Assembly (NCBI GenBank): GCA_934045075.1
Contig: OW203736.1
Span: forward strand, 20,747,805 to 20,811,804
Source of the DNA: Yponomeuta sedellus
Lineage: Eukaryota > Arthropoda > Insecta > Lepidoptera > Yponomeutidae
Reading direction: 5' to 3'
DNA length: 64,000 nucleotides
Below, in pieces: positions 52,455 to 61,696 of this stretch. Within the stretch, counting starts at the first letter, position 1; each line of letters starts with the position of its first letter. Both the position numbers and the translations under genes were made by a program. Below the pieces are notes generated by a model that saw only the letters and a program-made list of their open reading frames with translations, had not been told where the DNA came from and ran no database searches.

Positions 52455-52675
52455 TACCTATTTAGAGGCTAAAAAATTCACCCATGCCGGGATTTGAACC
52501 CGCAACCTCTGGCTATCCGTACCAGCGCTCTACCAATTGAGCCAATGGGCGACTCACGGCATCAGTGAAATTTCGAACCTCTTTACAATATTCTCTGTAT
52601 TACGTACAGGCAGCGACATTTGACTTAAGCAAATTGCATTACTTACAGCCCCGACTACCTACTTTGCAGTTAGTT
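52455..52675 (-). repeat. Host family A repeat, left piece
   Basis: Minus orientation, tRNA-like core 52,479-52,551. It stops at ctactttgcagttag, where the LINE begins. It continues at about 60,096 (gtttaacatcggaacg), as in the unsplit sequence at 7,185-7,215. Confidence 0.85.
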
Positions 52676-52944
52676 TATTTTTATTTTTATTTTTATTTTA
52701 TTTTTGTTTATTAGGACTACCAACAAGATATACACCAATACATTTACAATAGACCATAACTAGAAATAAACTAAGTGTTACCTCACTTACAGGCAGTCAC
52801 AACATGCACCGTTAGTATGAAGTTACTTTAGGACTTAATGTATTAAATTATAGTTTACACTGGTTTATTGTTAAGTTAATAAACTCGTGAGATAATTTAA
52901 CAATAATAATATTACTTTACTTATAAAATATATAAGTCTAAGTT

Positions 52945-53424
52945 TCAGAGGGTAGATAGGATACTCCTTTTAAACTTTGCACAGCTATCAGAGAATATGT
53001 CAATGTTGTGAGACTTGGCTAGAGCGTTATGTTGCGATATGAGTCTTTGCAAAGTACAAAAGTGACCAAGATTGCTCCTTGATGGTGTTCTTGCAAATGG
53101 CGTGTATCTTGAACGACGGGGCAGTTTATACGGAGTACTGAACCTGATTTTGGACAGAAGTTGCGGGCAGTCAATTCTGTTATTAAGCAGTTTGAAAAGA
53201 AACATTTGGTCAAGCAGTTTTCTGCGGTCACAAAGGCTGTTTAACTTGAAATATTTGAGACGGTCGTCATAGGAAGGAAGTTTTTTTGCTAATTTGCAAC
53301 TATAAGAAAGATGCCACAAAAATCGTTTTTGGACCCTTTCAAGCCGCTTGACGTAAATTTCATAGTGGGGGTTCCAAAGGACGCTACAGTATTCCAGACC
53401 ACTTCGTACGAGTAAATTATAAAT
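52945..53424 (-). pseudogene. CR1-like LINE ORF2, C-terminal piece
   Basis: Resumes after the DNA transposon with IYNLLVRSGLEYCSVLWNPH, then VKRLERVQKR, MWHLSYSCKLAKKLPSYDDR and LCDRRKLLDQMFLFKLLNNR, the standard thumb-to-C-terminus of CR1/Jockey polymerases. Stop at 52,945. Frame and content follow directly from the piece ending at 55,068 once one 4-bp target copy is ignored. Confidence 0.88.
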
Positions 53425-55067
53425 GGGTCATTCCTTGGGACTCATTTTTCAAGCGGCATCGCTTAAAAATAATGGAAATCGAAAACCCAGCCAGCCACTT
53501 TTTTTTTCAGGCATACCTACAATCATCTTTTAATTGGGTAATTCATAATTTTTAAATTACCTTTACATTTACTATAGTTAAAAAATTAAAACACTACCAT
53601 TCCTTGATTTGCGTGGAGCGTCCCAAACCCAGATCCAGTCACTTAGTAAATAATATATTTTAAACTAAGCGCTACAGGCTTACCAAAAAAAAAACACTAA
53701 GTCCTAAGAAGTTAACGATGCTTTAAAAAAAATATTCTATAGTTCTAAAATAATAACGTTCACTAAAAAAAATAAAATGTAACTGTCCCGCTGTAGCCAC
53801 TGATTTGCGTGGATCATTGTAAATTCGCAAGAGTACATCCCTAACGAGACGGACCATGTTGCGTCATTTGAATGGGAGTTACAACTAGTCGTGCTCCGAC
53901 GGCTGGGCAGAGTGCTTATGTGACGATGCGTTGAGTTTGCGAAATATAAAGGTAAGAATCTAGTTGCGTGGGCATGGTTTCTCAAAACTTTGATTTGCGT
54001 GGTACAATTTTCTCCGGTAACTGTGAATTTTTTTATTGAATAATATATTGTAGCGAACAAATATTAGGTAAAAAAACTTATGTACAGAACACAGTTAATT
54101 TGCTCAAAAGGTATTTTAAGGTTTTAACATAAACGGGTTTATTATGATTTTCGTGGTCGTGATTTGCGTGGTTTACGTGGTAGTTTTGACCCACGAAAAT
54201 CAATTTTTAACCACGCAAATGAAATAAGTTTGAGTTTTTTATGATATTATTCTTTTATGTCACAGTTTATGTGTTTCTGATTTTACAAATACCTTACAAT
54301 TATTAAATAGCATTCGATTTTCTCTCTATACCTTTAAGTATATTAAATTTCAATGGAATTTACATTTCAGACCAAAAATGCCGTTAACAAGAGAAGAAAA
54401 ATTAGAAAGAAAGAAGTTGTCCGAAAGAAGACGAAGAGAGAGGTTTAAAAATAATGAAGAGTTGAAGGCCAAAAACCGAGGGAGATATTATAAAAGGAAA
54501 GCCGAGGGAAAAATACTTGCTATTCATGACATGACATAATATAAATAAAAATACATGTAAGTTTAAGTCTATGATTGTGATAATTAAAAAAACAGATTAT
54601 GTTCCTACGAAATGACTGATTACAGATAAGAGAAAGTGTTAATTTTACAAAAATGTTTTAATTAGGGTTATGCTTTTGTAATAATTTATCTTCAACTAAT
54701 AATAAATAATGCTCGACTGATTCTAGTAAAAAACAATTTGTTTTAGTTACTTCTTTACCTATTATATTATCTGATAAACATTATAAGTAATAATAACTCA
54801 TTTTCAATATGAAATAACAATAAACAACTCGACTGAGAAAGTTAAATTTAACAATATAATTTTCGTGGGGGAGTTTTGTGATTTGCGTGGCCACCAATTT
54901 TTTAACCTCGATTATCTCTGTAAGTATATCGCTCTCCGAGCTGCCTCTTCCTTTAAAAATATTATTTATACGTATAATTTAAGATTCAGATGTCAATTTA
55001 AAAAAAATATTATGTTTGAAAATTGCCACGCAAATCACCAAAGAACACCTTGCTCGAAGAAGCACCC
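53425..55067. mobile_element. 1,643-bp DNA transposon, GGGT...ACCC ends, 4-bp AAAT duplication
   Basis: Flanked by aaat at 53,421-53,424 and 55,068-55,071. Plus-strand ends are gggtcattcc and gaagcaccc, a short imperfect inverted repeat. tgatttgcgtgg or its complement recurs at about 53,605, 53,801, 53,991, 54,160, 54,211 (inverted), 54,879 and 55,025 (inverted). It carries one small basic ORF (54,378-54,539) behind an acceptor-like tttcag. A 4-bp duplication and G-rich ends recall the Sola group, but this is inference. Confidence 0.7.
54378..54539 (+). CDS. 53-aa basic ORF within the DNA transposon
   Basis: ATG seven bases after tacatttcag, stop TAA at 54,537-54,539. Highly charged and probably helical (MPLTREEKLERKKLSERRRR then FKNNEELKAKNRGRYYKRKA). 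Short basic starts of this kind open several insect transposase genes, so it may be a retained first coding exon of the lost transposase. No catalytic domain follows. Confidence 0.4.
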   Translation: MPLTREEKLERKKLSERRRRERFKNNEELKAKNRGRYYKRKAEGKILAIHDMT

Positions 55068-57500
55068 AAATAGCTATTTTAGTTGAAGCCATCTTAAATG
55101 CCTTGCAATTTCTTAGGACAAATCCCAGCATCTTAAAACCTTTAGCCACCAATTTGTCGATGTGAATGTTAAACCGCAGTTTATTATCTAATTCTACGCC
55201 AAGATCACGAATTGAAGATACCTGAGCTAATTTATGTCCTTTAATATTGTATTGATAGGTGATGTCTGTATGGGCGCGTGAAAACCTAATCTGGAAACAC
55301 TTTTTTACATTAAGAGACATTCTATTCATATCACACCACTCAGAAAGTCTATCAATGTCCTTCTGCATGCTGATACAATCATCAGTACTTTTAATTGGAT
55401 TCATGATCTTTAGGTCGTCAGCAAACAGATAAAACTTAGTATGATGGAAGCACTGTACAATATCATTAATAAACATGTTAAAGAAAAGAGGGCCCAGGTG
55501 CGATCTTGGGGAACACCTGATTTGTTCAAATAGGGATCAGATTTGTCACCCATCACCACCACCACAGAAGTTCTCTCACTCAGGTAAGATGCACACCATT
55601 CCAGAAGGCTTCCGGAAATTCCATAGCTACTTAGTTTATGAATTAGGATGTTATGGTCCACTTTATCGAAAGCCTTGCTGAAGTCCGTGTACACCACATC
55701 AACAGGGACTTTTGCGTCCACTGAGGCAATAACGTCATCTACATATGAAACCAAATTTGTAAGTGTAGAACGAGCTTTAAAAAATCCATGCTGATGAGGG
55801 ATGATGCTTGATTTGAAATGCCACGTAATAATGGGGACGATAAGTGATTCAAACACTTTTGCAAAAACATTTAAAATAGATATAGGTCTATAGTTTTCAA
55901 TTAAATTAGACTCACCAGCTTTAAATATCGGCACTACTAATGTCTCTTTCCAGACTTGTGGAAAATAACCTAACTTAAGAGAGGCGTTAAATATCACGCT
56001 TAATGGATTAGAAAGTACTTTTGCACACATAGCCACAAACACCGATGGAATCCCATCAGGACCCGCGCCCTTAAAATGGTCAAGTTTTTCAAGAGCTCTT
56101 AGTACGCTATCAGCAGAAAGATGAACAGTTTCCAAGAAATTGCTATTGACAGCTTGTATCGTTTTCAAATTGGGTGGATTATTAGAGAGATCAGGGGTGA
56201 ATACAGATGAAAAATTTATTGCAAACAGGTTAGCGATCTCGTTTCTATTGCAAGCTTTACGGCTTCCTAGATGCATTTCAGCAGGGTAATTACTAGAGGA
56301 AGAGCGTTTATTTTTAACGAAAGACCAAAAAAGTTTAGGATTTAAAGAAATCGATGACTCAAGCCGCGACAAATATTTTTTGTAGCATTCAGACTCCAGC
56401 TTTTCGCACCTTTTTTTTAAAAGTTGGTAAGTAATATTATCTAAAGGGTTATTGTATTTACGTATACGAATACGAACCTTGTATTTTTCTTTTAATAGAC
56501 GGATGAGATCATATTTAAACCAGGCAGGATATGATGTATTTTTTGTTTTTGCAAGAGGGACATGTTTCATTACCAAATCCTTTAGTATTGAGTAAAAAAC
56601 TGATAGCATATCATCGGGAGAATCACAGTTACTCAACTCGCTGTCCCAATCTATAAGCTTAAGAGCGGTTATTATTCTATTATAATCAGCTTTAAAATAG
56701 TTAAATTTCAGTACAGGCTTCTTGGGCAGTACTTTTGCTCGAATAATTGACAATGAAAATTCTAGAGGAGGGTGTAAAGGATCAACAGGAACGAGAGGAT
56801 CCCCCGCCTGTAAAAGCCCAGAGATAGGTATTTTTCCAAGTGTCAAATCGAGAATTTTGTCCTTAGAGTTAAGGCAATTGTTATACTGCTGGAGATCATT
56901 TTGCGCCAAAAAATCGAGTAGTGTGTGGGAGAGGGCACTATTACCTTGTGTAGTAGCGGATAGGCCAGTAGAGTTTGGGTTAGAACTAGGTGACCATTCA
57001 ATGCAACTGAGATTAAAGTCGCCTGCTATTAGTGTGTTACTATGATTCTCCATGACTCTACTCGCGTTACCAATAAACTCTCCTAGTATGTGTTTTTTAA
57101 TAGGTGGTGGCAGATATACACAAGAAAGATATATTTTTTCTGGCTTATTGTTATTGTTTCGGACGTCAATTGCCACCCATACATCTTCACATTGGCTCTC
57201 TAAGCTTTTCAACCGACAAAAGTTGTGACACTTAGATACCGCTATTAAAACGCCACCGCCGTTCTTGTTGGCATGGAAACCGCTTGATTCCCGATCACGT
57301 CTGTAGACTACATATCTACCATCAAAAAGTTCAGAGTCAAAAACACTGGAATTCAGCCAAGTCTCACAAAGCATTATGACGTCATAGTTGCTACGAGATA
57401 CATTACTAAAAAATTCAACCGTTTTAGTCCTAAGACCCCTGACGTTTTGAAAATAAATATTTAACAAATTGAATGTATTAAAATAAGACGCACAATCGCA
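55068..57500 (-). pseudogene. CR1-like LINE ORF2: endonuclease and reverse transcriptase, frameshifted
   Basis: Endonuclease from about 57,464 (LLNIYFQNVRGLRTK), with LCETWLN, AGDFNLSCIEWSP and related motifs in the first 230 residues. RT follows from about codon 440: ENYRPISILNVFAKVFESL, GFFKARSTLTNLVSYVDDV, DFSKAFDKVDHNIL. A one-base loss near 55,510, inside the GVPQG motif, shifts the frame. The next frame carries MFINDIVQCF and the catalytic LFADDLKI at about 55,418. No ATG precedes the first endonuclease motif. The frame is open upstream to the ORF1 stop once the insert is discounted. Inactive because of the shift and the DNA transposon. Confidence 0.88.
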
Positions 57501-57537
57501 TGTAAAAAGAAAAAGCAGTTTTTTTACAATTAACTAT

Positions 57538-58470
57538 ACTATTTTTATTTTTAATGCACTAACCCGTGCTAAGGACAATTTTAAAAACCTATTTAGAGGC
57601 TAAAAATTTCACCCATGCCGGGATTCGAACCCGCAACCTCTGGCTATCCGTGCCAGCGCTCTACCAATTGAGCCAATGGGGGACTCACCGGCATCAGTGA
57701 AATTTCGAACCTCTTTACACTATTCTCTGTATTACGTACAGGCAGCGACATCTGGCTTAAGCAAATTGCATCACTTACAGCCCCGACCACCTACTTTGCA
57801 GTTTGGTTTACATCGGAACGATATCACTGTACCCACATGATTATACTATTTTTATTTTTAATGCACTAACCCGTGCTAAGGACAATTTTAAAAACCTATT
57901 TAGAGGCTAAAAATTTCACCCATGCCGGGATTCGAACCCGCAACCTCTGGCTATCCGTGCCAGCGCTCTACCAATTGAGCCAATGGGGGACTCACCGGCA
58001 TCAGTGAAATTTCGAACCTCTTTACACTATTCGTAAAGAGGTTCGAAATTTCACTGATGCCGGTGAGTCCCCCATTGGCTCAATTGGTAGAGCGCTGGCA
58101 CGGATAGCCAGAGGTTGCGGGTTCGAATCCCGGCATGGGTGAAATTTTTAGCCTCTAAATAGGTTTTTAAAATTGTCCTTAGCACGGGTTAGTGCATTAA
58201 AAATAAAAATAGTATAATCATGTGGGTACAGTGATATCGTTCCGATGTAAACCAAACTGCAAAGTAGGTGGTCGGGGCTGTAAGTGATGCAATTTGCTTA
58301 AGCCAGATGTCGCTGCCTGTACGTAATACAGAGAATAGTGTAAAGAGGTTCGAAATTTCACTGATGCCGGTGAGTCCCCCATTGGCTCAATTGGTAGAGC
58401 GCTGGCACGGATAGCCAGAGGTTGCGGGTTCGAATCCCGGCATGGGTGAAATTTTTAGCCTCTAAATAGG
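57538..58470. repeat. Inverted family A array inserted between LINE ORF1 and ORF2
   Basis: Two minus-oriented cores (57,610-57,682 and 57,917-57,989) face two plus-oriented cores (58,069-58,141 and 58,376-58,448) around a 7-bp centre (actattc at about 58,025). The arms are about 450 bp and almost identical. It is flanked by tttttacaattaacta at about 57,522-57,537 and 58,471-58,486. In its own direction the insert starts taaaaacctatttagaggct and ends gcattaaaaataaaaatagt, the same ends as the copy at 8,892. Confidence 0.92.
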
Positions 58471-58483
58471 TTTTTACAATTAA

Positions 58484-59671
58484 CTACTTAAGATTATTGA
58501 GTGTATTTAAATTATGTACTGTGATGTAACCAGATTCATCGACTTTTCGCATGTAAATTTTCCCTTGTTTGACCCAGACATATTTGTAGCCGAGCTCTCT
58601 CGCTTTAGATCTGGCAGCGGCATGCAATGCTTTGTTGGCGATCGTAAGATGTTCCACCACATACACAGGCTTTTTGTCTCCGCCTATTCCGAGATGAGCA
58701 GAGCTCAGCTTGTCCTGGGGGTGCGATTTATTGTATTGAATCACTGATGCCAAAAGTGAGTCTCTTATGCGTGGATTAGCGAGTTGAACCACGATGGAGC
58801 GGGGCCTGTTACTTTCTGTGTTCTGTTTAGCAATTCGCGTGCAGTGGTGAACGTCAGTTTCCTTTAAATTACATGATGTAATTTTGCTTAACTGAGTGAC
58901 AATGTTGACCACATTTTCTGCTTTATGCTCAGGAACACATTGAATCTCCAAATTACACGAGCGAGCAAATTGTTCAGCCTGTGCCAATCGATTACTGAGG
59001 TCGGATACAGTAGTTTTAAGACTTGTGTTGTCTTTCTTAAGTTCCGCGATTACCATTGACTGAGATTCAAATTGCATTTTGAAAGAGTCATACTTCGCAT
59101 CAATGAGATTCATCGAAGATGCAATCTGATCCATCTCCTCCTTTATCTCCTTAAGTTTTCCATCTATCACCCTGTTGATCCTGACCATAAGCTTATCTGT
59201 GTGGTTTTCGAGTTCTTCCTGGATAATTTTTCGGATCCTATCGCTAGAAAGTGCCTTTTCAGTCGAGACATCCGCAATGTTTGGCTGCGGTGATTTATTT
59301 TTTCCTGGCTCATGTTTTTTGTCATTTCCTGACTTTTTGTTGGCATTTCTTAGCGTGACATTAGGGTTTTTAGGTACCAATTTTGAAGACCCAACGGGAG
59401 TGGAAGGATGGTCACCTCTGTTGCGCAAGCTAGAATGGCAAACGGGACTAGGGCAAACCCAGGTCTGCTTTGCTTCCTCAAGAATGTCATCGAATTTTAG
59501 ATTTCCTTCTTGGACACAGGAATAGCAATAGTTGTTAGTGCAGAGAGAACAAGTTAAAAAAGCTTTACTCTCCTTTATGATAGTGCCACATCCCGACATA
59601 CACATGCCCTGTGCCTTCCAAGATTCATTATTTTTTGCAGGAGCACTTGCTTTACTTTGGGTAGACATCAC
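58484..59671 (-). CDS. CR1-like LINE ORF1 (PHD-like finger, coiled coil, baculovirus-FP-like C-terminus)
   Basis: 395 residues, no breaks. N-terminal Cys-rich finger: C24, C28, C41, C44, C49, C52, C74 and C79 (CSLCTNNYCYSC; CPSPVC), a PHD-like arrangement seen in CR1-type ORF1 proteins. A Ser/Lys-rich linker follows (80-140), then a predicted coiled coil (about 150-235, repeated L/I with charged residues). The C-terminal domain (about 240-390: NLEIQCVPE, KETDVHHCTRI, YVVEHLTIANKALHAAARSK, YKYVWVKQGKIYMRK) resembles the conserved domain that LINE ORF1 proteins share with baculovirus FP25K-type proteins. The stop is TAG at 58,484-58,486, inside the target-site duplication of the neighbouring insert. 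It probably binds element RNA. Confidence 0.82.
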   Translation of the reverse strand: MMSTQSKASAPAKNNESWKAQGMCMSGCGTIIKESKAFLTCSLCTNNYCYSCVQEGNLKFDDILEEAKQTWVCPSPVCHSSLRNRGDHPSTPVGSSKLVPKNPNVTLRNANKKSGNDKKHEPGKNKSPQPNIADVSTEKALSSDRIRKIIQEELENHTDKLMVRINRVIDGKLKEIKEEMDQIASSMNLIDAKYDSFKMQFESQSMVIAELKKDNTSLKTTVSDLSNRLAQAEQFARSCNLEIQCVPEHKAENVVNIVTQLSKITSCNLKETDVHHCTRIAKQNTESNRPRSIVVQLANPRIRDSLLASVIQYNKSHPQDKLSSAHLGIGGDKKPVYVVEHLTIANKALHAAARSKARELGYKYVWVKQGKIYMRKVDESGYITVHNLNTLNNLK

Positions 59672-60095
59672 CGCAATATCAACTTGTTAGAGCCTCCCAG
59701 AGACACTTACCGCTTACCAAAGATGTGATATGCTCTGCAGATATTTATTCTTTGGTCAAACTATTCGCCGGCCACCCGCAGACCGCGAGTGTTCACGCGC
59801 ACGCAATTCTGACCCGTCCGAGACTCCGAGACCGTAGGCCGGGCAGCGAGAATCGATTAAACGCTCGTATTACCAATGGGTTAATGATTAATTGCACAGA
59901 TCGTATTTATTCACGTTTCCTTCGAAATAAAGAGCTTTAAACATTTCACTACCCTATCGACGGGTTACTGTACGAGACTTTAAATACTGATGACTGGTAA
60001 TCCACCCGAAACAGTTCGAATTATGGCTAAAAATTAAATTTATTATGACCAAGCAACAGCAATACTTGCTCCACGCGCAAAGGCACGATCAAAGA
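59672..60095 (-). other. CR1-like LINE 5' UTR
   Basis: Non-coding in the element's direction. The exact 5' end is set by where family A sequence (gttaggtttaacatcgg) resumes. Confidence 0.6.
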
Positions 60096-60556
60096 TGTTA
60101 GGTTTAACATCGGAACGATATCACTGTACCCACATGATGACACTATTTTTTTATTTTTAATGCACTAACCCGTGCTAAGGAACAAATTTAAAAACCTATT
60201 TAGAGGCTAAAAATTTCACCCATGCCGGGATTCGAACCCGCAACCTCTGGCTATCCGTACCAGCGCTCTACCAATTGAGCCAATGGGCGACTCACGGCAT
60301 CAGTGAAATTTCGAACCTCTTTACAATATTCTCTGTATTACGTACAGGCAGCGACATTTGACTTAAGCAAATTCCCGGCATGGGTGAAATTTTTAGCCTC
60401 TAAATAGGTTTTTAAATTTGTTCCTTAGCACGGGTTAGTGCATTAAAAATAAAAAATAGTGTAATCATGTGGGTACAGTGATATCGTTCCGATGTTAAAC
60501 CTAACTGCAAAGTAGGTAGTCGAGGCAGCAAGTGATGCAATTTGCTTAAGTCAGAT
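60096..60556. repeat. Host family A repeat, right piece with an inverted end
   Basis: Minus-oriented sequence with a tRNA-like core at 60,217-60,289 runs to about 60,372 and then flips into plus orientation (cccggcatgggtgaaatttt) up to ttgcttaagtcagat, where the BEL LTR begins. So this host copy is also a fold-back. Confidence 0.85.
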
Positions 60557-60823
60557 TGTTAGGATTTCTCTAATGTAAGGCGCCATCTATGATCTTGTCG
60601 GCGGAGTTACTTTACATCCGAGAGGCCATAACGGCCGTCTAACCGAATAGTTCCGCCGACGGATCATAGATGGCGCTGACGATGACTTAAACGGGTCTAT
60701 AAAAGCACTTGCTGAGAGCCTGCGCGCTCTCTTTTCTCTGCCAACCGGCGTCCTGTAAATACCGATTACACTCTGCTATCTGTTTCAGCCTTCCTATTAT
60801 TTATCTCCCCAAAGGAGGTAACA
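60557..60823 (+). repeat. BEL/Pao 5' LTR, 267 bp
   Basis: TGTTAGG ... GGTAACA, with inverted TGTTA/TAACA termini. A TATA box (tataaaag) lies at 60,698-60,705. A strong inverted repeat (gcgccatctatgatc ... gatcatagatggcgc) spans 60,580-60,676. It is followed by ttttggtgaccctt, a BEL-style primer-binding region. The 3' LTR would lie beyond the window. Confidence 0.8.
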
Positions 60824-61696
60824 TTTTGGTGACCCTTCATTGAACCTGGGTGGCGGCCTGCAGCTTCCGGGGAGTGCCGTGAGAAGCAACGAAGACGAGC
60901 GTCGCCGCCACGAGACAGCGCTACGCAGAACCCGCCATCGTGCATGCGCCACGCGGCCACCCCTCTCAAGCAGACCGACACGCTCTCAACCTGACACGCA
61001 ACGAAGCCAGCCACGCAGACCTGCTGAGCCCTGCCTGCTGCGGAGCTCCACGGGCTGCTAGCCGTGCTGTGCAATCCAGGTTTGGCTGCCACGACACGAC
61101 GGAGCTTCACGTGGTGAGCCGAACTTATTCAATACCAGGGGCCAACAGCCTAGCAGAATCATATTTAAGCCAAGCTGCGTGTGTGGGAACCGAGTGCCAC
61201 GCCGCAGCCACGAGGCTTCTACGAAGCAAGGTGTGTTTGTGGGATCCGAGTGCCACGCCGCACCTACGTCGCACCTAGTAAGCAAGCCGCGAGGGTGGGA
61301 ACCGAGTGCCACGCCGCGGCCAGGACGCATCTAGGAACGAAGCTGTTGAGTGTGGGATCCGAGTGCCACGCCGCAGTCACAACGCGACGCTTCAAACCGA
61401 ATACGCATTTGGTGGGTGATCCGATTTCAGCAACCAATTTATTAATCCGCGCGTGGGAACCGAGTGCCACGCTGCGAGAAAACCGACGGAAAATCACTCA
61501 ACCACGTGCTGACAAACCGACACGAGGCGACCAGGCTGGAGACTGACAAAGAGCACCAAGAAGAAGAATCAAGTAAGTGAGCTGGTTCCTATCTTCTTCC
61601 CAATCCTAACCTCAATCTTTTACCGAACTCAATATAATTATTATTATTTCTTGATCTCAGCGTATAAAGCAAAATTATATATTTTTTTAATTCAAA
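60824..61696 (+). other. BEL/Pao leader with five 18-bp repeats
   Basis: A long untranslated leader. gtggga(a/t)ccgagtgccac occurs at 61,183, 61,239, 61,295, 61,352 and 61,453, in units of about 56 bp with one longer gap. Each copy can fold (GTGG...CCAC). A donor-like aagtaagtg lies near 61,570. Overlapping short frames here are not supported as genes. Confidence 0.7.

Larger units (their letters stand above)
52676..60095 (-). mobile_element. CR1-like LINE carrying two later insertions
   Basis: Order on the minus strand: 5' UTR (60,095-59,672), ORF1 (59,671-58,484), insertion (58,470-57,538), ORF2 (about 57,500 to 52,945, itself split by a DNA transposon at 53,425-55,067), 3' UTR (52,944-52,700) and a TAAAA-type tail (52,676-52,715). 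It entered a family A repeat, with gttag visible at both junctions. Net length without insertions is about 4.8 kb, normal for a CR1-like element. Confidence 0.85.

Noticed and set aside
56722..57045. 107-aa plus-strand frame
   Set aside because: Antisense of the LINE endonuclease.
3726..58448. Functional tRNA genes at the family A cores
   Set aside because: Anticodon loop lacks U33, T stem is imperfect, sequences are embedded in repeat units with constant flanks, and many are in inverted arrays.
59072..59525. Plus-strand frames of 73 and 116 aa
   Set aside because: Antisense of LINE ORF1.
60766..61546. Overlapping 73-121 aa frames on both strands
   Set aside because: They lie in the LTR and repeat-containing leader, have conflicting strands and show no domain.
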